DNA of 64,000 bases, from NCBI GenBank assembly GCA_027449025.1, contig DAIDMK010000002.1, forward strand, positions 93,679-157,678, read 5' to 3'. The notes under the pieces were generated by a model. The model did not search any database, was not told the origin of the DNA, and saw only the letters and a program-made list of their open reading frames with translations. Source of the stretch: Lutibacter sp. GTDB lineage: Bacteria > Bacteroidota > Bacteroidia > Flavobacteriales > Flavobacteriaceae. Of this stretch, positions 36,375 through 45,858 are shown piece by piece (positions within the stretch are counted from its first letter, which is position 1; every line of letters starts with the position of its first letter). A program made the position numbers and the translations under genes.

Positions 36375-36403
36375 CAAAAAATCCCGCATTTGCGGGATTT
36401 TTT
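36375..36403 (+). terminator. Rho-independent terminator after tonB
   Basis: AAAAATCCCGCA and TGCGGGATTTTT form a perfect 12-base stem with a two-base loop as drawn, then T's. Confidence 0.85.
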
Positions 36404-36472
36404 GTTAGGAATGATTAATATTGTGGCGAGTTATTAAGTAAATTAGTATTTTCGTAAAATATATTAAAATAA

Positions 36473-37369
36473 ATGATTCCAAATTTAAATAACTTGCCGG
36501 TCTATGACACCACAGGTGTAAATGAACGCATTGCTCGTTTTTGCTCACGAAGCATTAAATCCTCTTCAAAAGTTGAAGGATTAAAACTTGCATTAAGCAT
36601 GATTGACTTAACAACGCTAGAAGGTAAAGACACAACCAGAAAAGTGCAACAACTTTGTTATAAAGCGATGCACCCACATGATACTTTGAAGAATATCCCT
36701 ACAGTTGCTGCAGTTTGCGTGTATCCCGCTTTTGTTAAGGAAGCTAAAAAGGCTTTACATGGAAGTGATATTCAAGTGGCATCAGTAGCTACAGCTTTTC
36801 CAAGTGGACAATCGAGTTTAGAAGTAAAATTGCTCGATACAAAATTTGCTGTTGATCAGGGAGCAGATGAAATTGATATGGTTATTTCAAGGGGTGAATT
36901 TCTTGCAGGAAATTATCAATATGTTTTTGATGAAATTGCAGCTGTAAAAGAAGCCTGTGGAAAAGCACATTTAAAAGTAATTTTAGAAACCGGTGAGCTT
37001 GATACGCTTGATAACGTAAGAAAAGCAAGTGAAATTGCTATCTATGCCGGGGCAGATTTCATTAAAACATCAACAGGCAAAATTCAACCCGCTGCTACCT
37101 TACCGGTAACTTATGTAATGCTTAATGCCATAAAAGATTACTACTTAAAGACGGGGAAAATGATTGGTATGAAACCCGCTGGAGGAATTTCAACTTCTAA
37201 AATTGCATTGCAATACTTGGTAATGCTTAATGAAGTTTTAGGAGAGAAGTGGATGAATAAGAATTATTTTCGATTCGGAGCCAGTAGTTTAACTAATGAT
37301 ATTTTAATGCAATTGGTTAAATCGGAAACGGGTATTTATCAATCTATCAACTATTTTTCAAAAGATTAA
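36473..37369 (+). CDS. deoC: Deoxyribose-phosphate aldolase
   Basis: This 298-residue class I aldolase splits 2-deoxyribose-5-phosphate into acetaldehyde and glyceraldehyde-3-phosphate. The Schiff-base lysine is in ADFIKTSTGK (about residue 201) and a second lysine is in GMKPAGGISTSK. ILETGELD is also conserved. It belongs to the longer DeoC type and starts an operon with two aldehyde dehydrogenase genes (gaps of 2 and 19 bases), which could oxidise the acetaldehyde. Confidence 0.95.
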   Translation: MIPNLNNLPVYDTTGVNERIARFCSRSIKSSSKVEGLKLALSMIDLTTLEGKDTTRKVQQLCYKAMHPHDTLKNIPTVAAVCVYPAFVKEAKKALHGSDIQVASVATAFPSGQSSLEVKLLDTKFAVDQGADEIDMVISRGEFLAGNYQYVFDEIAAVKEACGKAHLKVILETGELDTLDNVRKASEIAIYAGADFIKTSTGKIQPAATLPVTYVMLNAIKDYYLKTGKMIGMKPAGGISTSKIALQYLVMLNEVLGEKWMNKNYFRFGASSLTNDILMQLVKSETGIYQSINYFSKD

Positions 37370-37371
37370 TT

Positions 37372-38838
37372 ATGCAAAAGAACAAGGACAATAGCATGTT
37401 TAAAGCATCCTGGACATACAATGAAGCACCTGAAAGCACAGATCATATTCAAATAAAAAAGAAGTACGATTTGTATATTGATGGAAAGTTTTCAAAACCA
37501 ATTAAAGGGAAGTATTTTGATACCCTTAACCCTTCTACCAACGAAAAGATTGCAAGTGTTGCGGAAGCAACTTCAGAGGATGTTGATGCAGCAGTTCAGG
37601 CAGCCAAAAAAGCCTTTGAAAGTTGGTCTAAATTAACCGGAAAAGAACGCGGTAAATATATTTTTAGAATTGCACGCCTTATTCAGGAACGGGCAAGGGA
37701 ATTTGCTGTAATTGAAAGTTTAGATGGCGGTAAACCTATTAGGGAATCAAGAGATATTGATATTCCTTTGGCAGCCAATCATTTTTTTTATTATGCAGGT
37801 TGGGCAGATAAACTGGCTTATGCTTTTCCTAATAGAAACCCTAAACCAATTGGTGTGGTAGGACAAATTATCCCTTGGAATTTTCCGCTTTTAATGGCTG
37901 CTTGGAAACTCGCACCAGCATTGGCAACTGGCAATACAGTGGTGTTAAAACCAGCAGAGACAACGTCTTTAACAGCTTTAAAACTTGCGGAAATTATTCA
38001 TGAAAGTGGCATCCCAAAGGGAGTTGTAAATATTGTTACCGGAGCAGGAGAAACTGGAGCCGCAATTGTAAATCATCCCGATGTTGGTAAAATCGCTTTT
38101 ACCGGATCTACAAATGTTGGTAAATATATTCAAAAAGCAACTGCGGGTACTCATAAAAAATTAACCTTAGAATTAGGAGGAAAAGGAGCCAATATTATTT
38201 TTGAGGACGCCGCAATTGATCAAGCTGTGGAAGGAATAATTAATGCCATATTTTTTAATCAAGGTCATGTTTGCTGCGCTGGTTCACGTTTATTTGTGCA
38301 GGAATCTGTAGCTGATATTGTTATTGACAAACTTAAGAATAGAATGGAAACTTTAATTATCGGGAATCCATTGGATAAAAACACAGATATTGGCGCCATA
38401 AATTCTAAAAAGCAATTACAAACCATTGAAAATTACATTAAAATTGGATTAAATGAAGGTGGTGAAATTTATCAGCCAGATTGCAACTTGCCTAAAAATG
38501 GTAATTGGTGTGCACCAACTTTGTTTATAAATGTGTCACAATCGCATAGAATTGTGCAAGAGGAAATTTTTGGTCCTGTTTTAACAATTCAAACTTTTAG
38601 AACTATTAATGAGGTTGTTGAAAAAGCAAACAACACACCTTATGGATTATCTGCAGGGGTTTGGACTCAAAACGGCGCTAAAATGTTCCACTTAACTCAA
38701 AAATTAAATGCCGGTGTTATTTGGGGCAATACCTTTAATAAATTTGATGCGACCTCCCCTTTTGGAGGAACCAAAGAAAGCGGATTTGGAAGAGAAGGCG
38801 GTTTACATGGTTTAAAACCTTATGTAAAATTTGATTAA
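37372..38838 (+). CDS. NAD-dependent aldehyde dehydrogenase, complete
   Basis: This 488-residue enzyme has the Rossmann segment FTGSTNVGKYIQ, the catalytic glutamate in LTLELGGKGANIIFE (about residue 268) and the nucleophile in FNQGHVCCAGSRLF (about residue 302). PWNFPLLMAAWKLAPALATG is typical of the superfamily. It lies 2 bases after deoC. Substrate is not readable from sequence; acetaldehyde is the natural guess from context. The paired half-length homologue downstream resembles the split form of the two-domain ALDH16 architecture. Confidence 0.92.
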   Translation: MQKNKDNSMFKASWTYNEAPESTDHIQIKKKYDLYIDGKFSKPIKGKYFDTLNPSTNEKIASVAEATSEDVDAAVQAAKKAFESWSKLTGKERGKYIFRIARLIQERAREFAVIESLDGGKPIRESRDIDIPLAANHFFYYAGWADKLAYAFPNRNPKPIGVVGQIIPWNFPLLMAAWKLAPALATGNTVVLKPAETTSLTALKLAEIIHESGIPKGVVNIVTGAGETGAAIVNHPDVGKIAFTGSTNVGKYIQKATAGTHKKLTLELGGKGANIIFEDAAIDQAVEGIINAIFFNQGHVCCAGSRLFVQESVADIVIDKLKNRMETLIIGNPLDKNTDIGAINSKKQLQTIENYIKIGLNEGGEIYQPDCNLPKNGNWCAPTLFINVSQSHRIVQEEIFGPVLTIQTFRTINEVVEKANNTPYGLSAGVWTQNGAKMFHLTQKLNAGVIWGNTFNKFDATSPFGGTKESGFGREGGLHGLKPYVKFD

Positions 38839-38857
38839 TTATTTTTAAGGAAAGATT

Positions 38858-39718
38858 ATGAGTAGATTAGATATTCAAAAAACGTATAAATTATATATAG
38901 GAGGCAAATTTCCCAGAACAGAATCTGGAAGATATTTTACAATTAATGACAGCAAAGGAAATTTATTAGCAAATATGTGTTTAGCTTCACGAAAAGATTT
39001 TAGAAATGCGGTTGTAATTGCGCGTAATGCCCAAAACTCTTGGGCAAGTGCATCAGCGCTAAACAAAGGGCAAATTTTATATAGGATTGCAGAAATGCTT
39101 GAGGGAAGAAAAGAGCAATTTATTTCAGAATTGATTGCCCAAGGAGAAACTGCTGCAAATGCTAAAACCGAAGTGCATGAAGCCATTGACAGACTGGTTT
39201 ATTATGCCGGTTGGAGCGATAAATACCAACAGTTTTTTAGTGCAGTAAATCCAGTTTCCAGTTCTCATTTTAATTTTTCAGGTGTTGAACCTGTTGGGGT
39301 GGTTGCCATTATTGCCCCTGAAAATCAACCTTTATTGGGATTAATTTCCGTAGTGGCACCCGCAATTGTTGGGGGAAATACCGTGATTGTTTTGGCATCA
39401 GAAACCAAACCTTTAACAGCAATTTCTTTTGCAGAAGTTTTAAATTCTTCGGATGTACCTGGTGGTGTCGTAAATATTTTAACAGGAAAAAAAGCAGAAT
39501 TGGCAGGTCAAATGGCATCACATATGGATGTGAATTCGATTATTTATTGTGGAACAGATGAAAAATTGATGAAATCTATAAGTGAGTCGGCAAGCCTTAA
39601 TGTAAAAAGAACAATTTTTTATAAAAAGCATGATTGGACAAATGAATTGTGTGAGTCACCTTATTTAATTGAGAAAACACAAGAAGTTAAAACCACTTGG
39701 CACCCAACAGAAATATAA
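38858..39718 (+). CDS. Half-length aldehyde dehydrogenase-like protein lacking the catalytic residues
   Basis: These 286 residues align with the first half of the ALDH upstream: YKLYIGGKFPRTESGRYF matches YDLYIDGKFSKPIKGKYF, and GVVAIIAPENQPLLGLISVV matches the cofactor-binding region. It stops before the catalytic domain: no ELGGK glutamate motif and no Q-x-C cysteine motif are present, and a short divergent tail (TIFYKKHDWTNELCE) follows. The frame is clean and ends 143 bases before the next plus-strand feature's leader, so it does not look like a broken gene. It is probably a non-catalytic partner or scaffold of the upstream enzyme. Confidence 0.85.
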   Translation: MSRLDIQKTYKLYIGGKFPRTESGRYFTINDSKGNLLANMCLASRKDFRNAVVIARNAQNSWASASALNKGQILYRIAEMLEGRKEQFISELIAQGETAANAKTEVHEAIDRLVYYAGWSDKYQQFFSAVNPVSSSHFNFSGVEPVGVVAIIAPENQPLLGLISVVAPAIVGGNTVIVLASETKPLTAISFAEVLNSSDVPGGVVNILTGKKAELAGQMASHMDVNSIIYCGTDEKLMKSISESASLNVKRTIFYKKHDWTNELCESPYLIEKTQEVKTTWHPTEI

Positions 39719-39785
39719 TATTTTAATTTGAGGTAATTTTATTCATAAAAAAAGGTATAAATTACCAATAACCAAGTTTTATTTT

Positions 39786-40367
39786 ATGAATAACAATTAT
39801 TTCGCACATGAAACCGCCGTAATAGATGTAGGTTGTGAAATTGGAAAAGGTACTAAAATATGGCATTTCAGTCATATTATGTCCAATTCAAAAATTGGCG
39901 AAAATTGTAATATTGGACAGAACGTAGTTGTTTCGCCAGGCGTTGTTTTAGGGAAAAACGTAAAAGTTCAAAATAATGTTTCCATTTATTCGGGTGTTAT
40001 TTGTGAGGATGATGTGTTTTTAGGACCGAGCATGGTTTTTACCAACGTCATAAATCCGAGAAGTGCCATCATTCGAAAAGATGAATATAAGGAAACCTTG
40101 GTAAAAAAAGGTGCAAGCATTGGCGCAAACGCCACCATTATTTGTGGTAACGAAATTGGTGCATATGCTTTAATTGGCGCTGGAGCAGTGGTTACCAAAC
40201 CTGTTTTGCCTTATGCCTTAGTAGTTGGAAATCCTTCAAAGCAAATTGGCTGGATCAGCGAATATGGTTATCGTTTAAACTTTGATGAAAAGGGATTGGC
40301 AACCTGTGTTGAAAGTGGCGAGAAATACCAATTAGTAAACAATAAAGTTCAAAAAATCTCGAAATAA
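39786..40367 (+). CDS. Left-handed beta-helix (hexapeptide) sugar acetyltransferase, WbpD/WlbB-like
   Basis: This 193-residue hexapeptide-repeat protein begins [20 protein letters not shown] and continues with repeated [LIV]-G-x4 turns ([20 protein letters not shown]). Segments [20 protein letters not shown] and [20 protein letters not shown] fit N-acetyltransferases acting on UDP-3-amino-glucuronate in surface polysaccharide synthesis (WbpD/WlbB). No other sugar-pathway gene is close, so the exact substrate is uncertain. It ends 6 bases before remB. Confidence 0.85.
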   Translation: MNNNYFAHETAVIDVGCEIGKGTKIWHFSHIMSNSKIGENCNIGQNVVVSPGVVLGKNVKVQNNVSIYSGVICEDDVFLGPSMVFTNVINPRSAIIRKDEYKETLVKKGASIGANATIICGNEIGAYALIGAGAVVTKPVLPYALVVGNPSKQIGWISEYGYRLNFDEKGLATCVESGEKYQLVNNKVQKISK

Positions 40368-40373
40368 TTTACT

Positions 40374-42443
40374 ATGAACAAGCTATTTCTAAGTTTTCTA
40401 CTGCTTCTTACATCCGTTTACGGGTATTCTCAAATAGAAAAATATCCCGTATTTAAAGAATGCGATACTGCTATTATTGCTGAATTGGAAATTTGCTTCA
40501 GAAATCAGGTTAAAAATGCAGTAATTGCAGAATTCAAAATTCCCGAAAATTTAAAAAGAGACCAATATAAAGCAAGCACCAATATTGTTTTTTTGGTGGA
40601 CGCTTCAGGAAACTTTAAAGTTATTTATGTGAATTCCCCTTACAAGGAATTAAAGGCCGAAATTGAACGTGTTTTTGCAACATTGCCAACAATTACACCT
40701 GCAAAATACAACAACCATCCAATAGAAATGCAGTTTGTGTTCCCTCTAAAAATTCCTTTGGAGGACAATACAGAGGAAGTAATTACACAAAAAGAAGTTA
40801 TTGTGGCAGAAACGCTTCCCAAACAAAAAGAAGCGTTAACATTGGCTCAAGCCAAAACATCGTTGTTTCCTGAGCACAAAAGCGAATTACAAATTCCTTT
40901 CACGCACGCAATGTACAATGCATATGACGCCTATTTAAACAAGGCCGACAATTCGCACACGGGCGTAAAACCATATCTGTATAATGAAGTAGGTGAATAT
41001 GTGGATTTGGATGCGTTGAAAAACAAGGTCATCACACCAAAATCAACATGGTTTGGTCGGAAACTGTTAAACGAACATATGGCTTATGTTCAGGGAAATG
41101 ATTTTTGGTTTACCTTCAATCCAATGGTTGATTTGCAATTGGGGAAAGACAGCGATGACGTTAATACATACAATAATACACGTGCCATTCAGATTAATGG
41201 AGGCATTGGCAAAAAACTGAATTTTTCAACAAGTTTTTATGAAAGTCAGGGTCGTTTTGCCAATTATGTAAATGAGTACGCCGAGTCCATAAAACCTTCC
41301 GGAGGAAACCCGGCCATCATTCCAGGTCGAGGAATTGCCAAGAGATTTAATGAAGATGCCTATGATTATCCTGTTGCTGAAGCCTATATTTCATATTCGC
41401 CTAGCAGTCATTTTAACTTTCAATTTGGTAATGGGAAAAACTTTATAGGTGATGGTTATCGTTCTTTATTTTTGTCGGATGTGGCATCACCTTATCCGTA
41501 TTTTAAAATTTCAACCAATTTCTGGAAAATTAAATACACCAATTTTTTTATGTGGATGCAAGATGTAAGGCCAGAATTGACAGTTGATGGTGCTTACAAG
41601 CAAAAATATATGGCCATGCATTATTTGGATTGGAACGTAACAAAAAAATTCAATATAGGATTGTTTGAAACTGTTATTTGGGATGATGCAAACAACAGGG
41701 GATTTGACATTAATTATATAAATCCGCTAATTTTTTATTCGGCAGTAGAGTTTGCAACTGGATCAAGAGCTGGAAACACTACACTCGGACTCAGTTTAAA
41801 ATACAAAATGAAGGTGATTACGCTTTATTCGCAGTTGCTGTTAGATGATTTTAGGGTGAGTGAAATGACCAGCAATAACGGTTGGTGGGCCAATAAATTT
41901 GGAGCGCAATTTGGTGTAAAATATTACAACGCATTTAATGTCGAAAATTTATTCTTACAGGTCGAATTTAATGCGGTACGCCCTTATACCTATTCCCATG
42001 ATGAATTAAATTATAATTTTGGGCATAACAATCAGCCTTTGGCGCATTTGTGGGGGGCTAATTTTAGGGAAGCTATAGGAATTATGAATTACACCAAAAA
42101 TCGCTGGTTTGTAAACGCAAAAATTGTGATTGGGAAAAAGGGCCTTGATTTTGCTGACGGAATTGATACTAAAAGTTATGGAGGGGATATTTTTGCAGAC
42201 AATGATAACCGCGTGTCAGATTATGGCAATGAGATTGGACAAGGCAATGTGGCCAATATTTTTATTGGCGATTTGCAGTTGGGGTATTTGGTGAATCCCA
42301 CCACAAATTTAAAATTATTTGGTGGTTTGACTTATAGAAAATTTGATTTAGCAGCGCCGGCCAAAGGTTTTTCAGATTCAAATTCCACTTGGGTTTCCTT
42401 CGGATTAAAAACTGATGTGTTTAATTGGTATTTAGATTTTTAA
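40374..42443 (+). CDS. remB: RemB-like gliding motility outer-membrane protein
   Basis: This 689-residue exported protein has a signal peptide (MNKLFLSFLLLLTSVYGYSQ) and a large C-terminal outer-membrane barrel of 16 or more strands (for example HFNFQFGNGKNFIGDGYRSL, NRWFVNAKIVIGKKGLDFAD). It resembles RemB of Flavobacterium johnsoniae, linked to surface movement. Residues of about 22-125 look like a TonB C-terminal domain (EKYPVFKECD, then LEICFRNQVKNAV and IVFLVDASGNFKVIYV), which parallels the TonB gene at 35629. It follows the acetyltransferase by 6 bases and ends with a strong terminator. Confidence 0.75.
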   Translation: MNKLFLSFLLLLTSVYGYSQIEKYPVFKECDTAIIAELEICFRNQVKNAVIAEFKIPENLKRDQYKASTNIVFLVDASGNFKVIYVNSPYKELKAEIERVFATLPTITPAKYNNHPIEMQFVFPLKIPLEDNTEEVITQKEVIVAETLPKQKEALTLAQAKTSLFPEHKSELQIPFTHAMYNAYDAYLNKADNSHTGVKPYLYNEVGEYVDLDALKNKVITPKSTWFGRKLLNEHMAYVQGNDFWFTFNPMVDLQLGKDSDDVNTYNNTRAIQINGGIGKKLNFSTSFYESQGRFANYVNEYAESIKPSGGNPAIIPGRGIAKRFNEDAYDYPVAEAYISYSPSSHFNFQFGNGKNFIGDGYRSLFLSDVASPYPYFKISTNFWKIKYTNFFMWMQDVRPELTVDGAYKQKYMAMHYLDWNVTKKFNIGLFETVIWDDANNRGFDINYINPLIFYSAVEFATGSRAGNTTLGLSLKYKMKVITLYSQLLLDDFRVSEMTSNNGWWANKFGAQFGVKYYNAFNVENLFLQVEFNAVRPYTYSHDELNYNFGHNNQPLAHLWGANFREAIGIMNYTKNRWFVNAKIVIGKKGLDFADGIDTKSYGGDIFADNDNRVSDYGNEIGQGNVANIFIGDLQLGYLVNPTTNLKLFGGLTYRKFDLAAPAKGFSDSNSTWVSFGLKTDVFNWYLDF

Positions 42444-42463
42444 GACGAGTATAAAAATAAAAT

Positions 42464-42507
42464 AAAAAAAGTTGGGATTTCAATAATTGAAATCCCAACT
42501 TTTTTTC
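42464..42507. terminator. Bidirectional terminator between remB and the CoA-transferase
   Basis: AAAAAAAGTTGGGATTTCAA pairs perfectly with TTGAAATCCCAACTTTTTTT around a four-base loop. Confidence 0.9.
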
Positions 42508-42523
42508 GTCTTGGGGTTATATT

Positions 42524-43801
42524 TTACATTCCGGTAGTTTCAAAAAATTCTTTTTCAATCGCTTCTCTGTGATCAGGATGTGCTATTTTAACCAACTCTT
42601 TCACCCGTTGTTTAATGGTTTTTCCATATAAATTGGCAACGCCATATTCGGTAACAATATATTGAACGTGCGCCCTGGTGGTAACAACTCCTGCGCCTTT
42701 ATTTAAAAATGGAATAATTCGGCTAATTCCTTTTTCTGTTATTGATGGCATGGCGATAATGGCTTTTCCGCCGTCGCTTAAACTTGCACCTCTTATAAAA
42801 TCCATCTGTCCGCCAACGCCAGAATACAATCTTGTACCAATAGAATCAGCGCAAACCTGTCCGGTTAAATCAACTTGAATTGCTGAATTTATCGAAATCA
42901 TTTTAGGGTTTTGTCTGATTACCGAAACGTCGTTCACATAATTACAAGATCGTAATTCAACAAACGGATTGTCATCTACATAATCGTACAAACGTTTAGA
43001 TCCCATTAGAAATGTAGCCAATGCCCTGCCTGCATTTACGCCTTTATAATTTCCGTTAATCACATCTTTTAAAATCAAATCAATAACGCCATCTGAAAAC
43101 ATTTCGGTGTGCAAACCTAAATCCTTATGATTGCCCAATTTGTGCAAAACGGCATTTGGAATGCTTCCAATACCCATTTGCAAAGTGCTTCGATCTTCAA
43201 TCAATTCAGCAATAAATCCGCCTATTTTATCTTCAGTAGGCGTTGGTTCTGATAAAGTATGCTGGTGAATGGGTAAGTTTACTTCAACAAAAGTATCCAG
43301 TTCGGAAATATGAATGATACCTTCGCCATGAACCCGAGGCATTTGTTCGTTTATTTGTGCAATTACGTGCTTTGCATTGTCTATAACCGCCAAAATAGCT
43401 TCCAGCGAAATACCAAGAGAACAATACCCATGCTTATCGGGCGTAGAAACCTGAATTAATGCAACATCAACAGGAAGGATATTTCGTTTAAATAAATTAG
43501 GCACCTCACTTAAAAATACTGGGGTGTAAGAACCGTTTCCTGCTTTTAAAGTATGCCGCACGTTTGCGCCGATAAAAAGCGAATTAACATGAAAACTGTC
43601 TTTATATTTTGGGTCGGCATATGGAGCTTCTCCTTCGGTGTGTAAGTGGCAAACTTCAACGCCACGTAGTTCTTCGTGTCGCGCAGCCATGGCATTTATC
43701 AATTCTTGTGGCGCCGCGGCTGCCGCTTGAATATATATCCGGTCGTGCGATTTAATTACTTTTACAGCTTCTGCTGCGCTAACGGCTTTATACATAAACA
43801 T
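42524..43801 (-). CDS. Acetyl-CoA hydrolase/CoA-transferase family protein
   Basis: This 425-residue family I CoA-transferase resembles 4-hydroxybutyrate CoA-transferases and succinate-CoA transferases. The region TLQMGIGSIPNAVLHKLGNH and FSDGVIDLI include the family's active-site surroundings; the C-terminal half contains GVGGQMDFIRGASLSDGGKA. Its substrate is unclear. A link to the lysine pathway, which needs a CoA-transferase to activate acetoacetate, is attractive but unproven; it is 25 kb away. A second methionine codon at 43795 is an alternative start. Confidence 0.88.
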   Translation of the reverse strand: MFMYKAVSAAEAVKVIKSHDRIYIQAAAAAPQELINAMAARHEELRGVEVCHLHTEGEAPYADPKYKDSFHVNSLFIGANVRHTLKAGNGSYTPVFLSEVPNLFKRNILPVDVALIQVSTPDKHGYCSLGISLEAILAVIDNAKHVIAQINEQMPRVHGEGIIHISELDTFVEVNLPIHQHTLSEPTPTEDKIGGFIAELIEDRSTLQMGIGSIPNAVLHKLGNHKDLGLHTEMFSDGVIDLILKDVINGNYKGVNAGRALATFLMGSKRLYDYVDDNPFVELRSCNYVNDVSVIRQNPKMISINSAIQVDLTGQVCADSIGTRLYSGVGGQMDFIRGASLSDGGKAIIAMPSITEKGISRIIPFLNKGAGVVTTRAHVQYIVTEYGVANLYGKTIKQRVKELVKIAHPDHREAIEKEFFETTGM

Positions 43802-43931
43802 GTTTCAATTAGATTTAGGTCAAATGTACAATGGATTTTAAGCAAAATAACTGTTTTAAATCATTTTTTGGACTATTTTTTGATGAAGGGGATTTTCAGA
43901 AAAACCAAGCCATAAAATTATTTTTTTGAAG

Positions 43932-43939
43932 TACCTTTG
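43932..43939 (+). promoter_or_regulatory. -7 element upstream of map
   Basis: TACCTTTG matches TAnnTTTG, 21 bases before the map ATG. Between them lies AGGAG (43953-43957), a real Shine-Dalgarno sequence, unusual for this genome. Confidence 0.5.
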
Positions 43940-43960
43940 CATCATAAATTTTAGGAGAGA

Positions 43961-44764
43961 ATGATAAAATTAAAAACGAGAGCTGAAATTGAACTGATAC
44001 GTGAAAGCGCCCTGATAGTGTCAAAAACTTTGGGGATGTTGGCAAAAGAAGTAAAACCGGGTGTTACTACATTATATTTAGATAAATTGGCAGAGGAGTT
44101 TATAAGAGATCAAGGTGCATATCCAGGTTTTTTGGGAATGTATGGTTTTCCTAATTCTTTGTGTATGAGTCCAAACGCCCAAGTGGTGCACGGTATCCCT
44201 AATAACAAACCATTATTGGATGGTGATATTATTTCCATTGATTGTGGCGCATTAAAAAACGGATTTTATGGGGATCACGCCTATACGTTTGAAGTTGGAG
44301 TAGTTGCCGAGGAAACTAAAAAATTGCTGAAGATTACCAAAGAAAGCTTATATGTGGGAATCAGAGAGTTTAAAGCAGGGAACAGAGTTGGCGATGTGGG
44401 TTATGCCATTCAACAATATTGTGAAAAGCACGGATACGGAATTGTTCGTGAATTGGTTGGGCATGGATTGGGTAAAGAAATGCACGAAGATCCCGAAATG
44501 CCAAATTATGGACATAGAGGAAGAGGTAAAAAATTTACGGAAGGAATGGTTGTTGCCATTGAACCTATGGTGAACTTAGGAACACACCAAATTAACCAAT
44601 TGAAAGACGGCTGGACTATTTTAACGAAAGATGGCAAACCAAGCGCGCATTTTGAGCACGATGTTGCTATTATAAATGGAAAACCAGAATTGCTTTCAAC
44701 CTTTAGTTATATATATGAGGCTTTGGGAATTGAAAGTGACGAAGAAAAGGAGTTTAGACAATAA
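43961..44764 (+). CDS. map: Methionine aminopeptidase, type I
   Basis: This 267-residue metalloprotease removes initiator methionine. Metal ligands are in SIDCGALKNGFYGDHAYTFE (two Asp), GHGLGKEMHEDPEMP (His), EGMVVAIEPMVN (Glu) and AHFEHDVAI (Glu). It is preceded by a -7 promoter element and a good Shine-Dalgarno (AGGAG). The cupin gene starts 10 bases after it. Confidence 0.97.
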   Translation: MIKLKTRAEIELIRESALIVSKTLGMLAKEVKPGVTTLYLDKLAEEFIRDQGAYPGFLGMYGFPNSLCMSPNAQVVHGIPNNKPLLDGDIISIDCGALKNGFYGDHAYTFEVGVVAEETKKLLKITKESLYVGIREFKAGNRVGDVGYAIQQYCEKHGYGIVRELVGHGLGKEMHEDPEMPNYGHRGRGKKFTEGMVVAIEPMVNLGTHQINQLKDGWTILTKDGKPSAHFEHDVAIINGKPELLSTFSYIYEALGIESDEEKEFRQ

Positions 44765-44774
44765 ACAATAAAAA

Positions 44775-45092
44775 ATGATTCAGGATATTTCCAGCATTGA
44801 ACCAAAAGAAATCATCAAAGGTTTTAAAGGACGCTTTTTTCACACCAACAGTTTCACCATGGCTTTTTGGGAGGTTGAACAAGGTGCTGTTTTACCGGAA
44901 CATTCACATATTCACGAACAATCAACACAAGTGATTGAAGGAAAGCTCGAGATGCTTATTGATGGCGTTACAACAGTTTTGGAGCCAGGAATGATTGCCA
45001 ATATTCCTTCAAATGTAATTCATAGCGGGAAGGCATTAACAAACTGCAAAGTGACTGACGTATTTTCTCCAACTAGAGAAGACTATAAATAA
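44775..45092 (+). CDS. Small cupin-domain protein
   Basis: This 105-residue single-cupin protein has the metal-binding pattern GAVLPEHSHIHEQSTQVIEG (H-x-H, and E), with the second motif MIANIPSNVIHSGKAL. It has no signal peptide. Such small cupins are regulatory or isomerase domains of many kinds and no specific function is visible. The next gene begins with GTG on the base directly after its stop. Confidence 0.88.
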   Translation: MIQDISSIEPKEIIKGFKGRFFHTNSFTMAFWEVEQGAVLPEHSHIHEQSTQVIEGKLEMLIDGVTTVLEPGMIANIPSNVIHSGKALTNCKVTDVFSPTREDYK

Positions 45093-45857
45093 GTGGAAGG
45101 ATTATTCAAATTCATACTCAACAAAATACCACGCCCAATACTCATAAAATTGAGTTATTGGGTAAGTCCGTTTTTAGCAATTTACTTAAAAGGTTCGCGC
45201 TTTACCGATCCAATTGACGGAAAAAGTTTTAAAAGTTTTTTGCCTTATGGCTATGGAAAGCAGCGCAAAAACGCCTTGGCACCAGGCACACTTTCATTGG
45301 AGCGACACAGATTGTTGTGGTTATATTTAAAAAATGAAACCGATTTTTTTACGACGCCTAAAAAGATGTTGCATATTGCACCTGAACAATGTTTTTTAAA
45401 ACGGTTTAAAAGCCTGAAAAACTTGGATTATTTAACTGCCGATTTATTTTCCCCTATTGCTGATGTAAAAGCAGATATTTGCGATTTGCCTTTTAAAGAA
45501 AATACCTTCGACATTATATTTTGTAACCATGTTTTGGAACATATTGAAGATGATAAAAAAGCGATGAGCGAATTATACAGGGTTTTAAAGCCAGGTGGAA
45601 TGGGAATCTTTCAAATTCCGCAGGATATGGACAGAGAAAGGACCTATGAGGATTTTACGATAACCAATCCCGATGAACGAACCAAACATTTTGGACAATA
45701 CGATCACGTTCGTATTTACGGAAAAGATTATTTTAACCGTTTACGTGCCGTTGGATTTAATGTAGAAGAAGTAAATTATTCAGAAAAAATATCTTCGGAA
45801 CTTATTGAAAAATTCTGTCTGACCAAGGGCGAAATTTTACCTGTGTGCCATAAATAA
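45093..45857 (+). CDS. SAM-dependent methyltransferase (class I)
   Basis: This 254-residue protein begins with GTG at 45093, right after the cupin stop. The core of a class I methyltransferase is recognisable: KKMLHIAPEQCFLKRF (glycine-poor motif I), FDIIFCNHVLEHIEDDKKAM and LKPGGMGIFQIPQD. The N-terminus carries a hydrophobic stretch, LSYWVSPFLAIYLKGS. The substrate is not evident, though DNA- or protein-modifying methyltransferases usually look different. It ends with a short convergent gap to apbE. Confidence 0.85.
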   Translation: MEGLFKFILNKIPRPILIKLSYWVSPFLAIYLKGSRFTDPIDGKSFKSFLPYGYGKQRKNALAPGTLSLERHRLLWLYLKNETDFFTTPKKMLHIAPEQCFLKRFKSLKNLDYLTADLFSPIADVKADICDLPFKENTFDIIFCNHVLEHIEDDKKAMSELYRVLKPGGMGIFQIPQDMDRERTYEDFTITNPDERTKHFGQYDHVRIYGKDYFNRLRAVGFNVEEVNYSEKISSELIEKFCLTKGEILPVCHK

Positions 45858-45858
45858 T

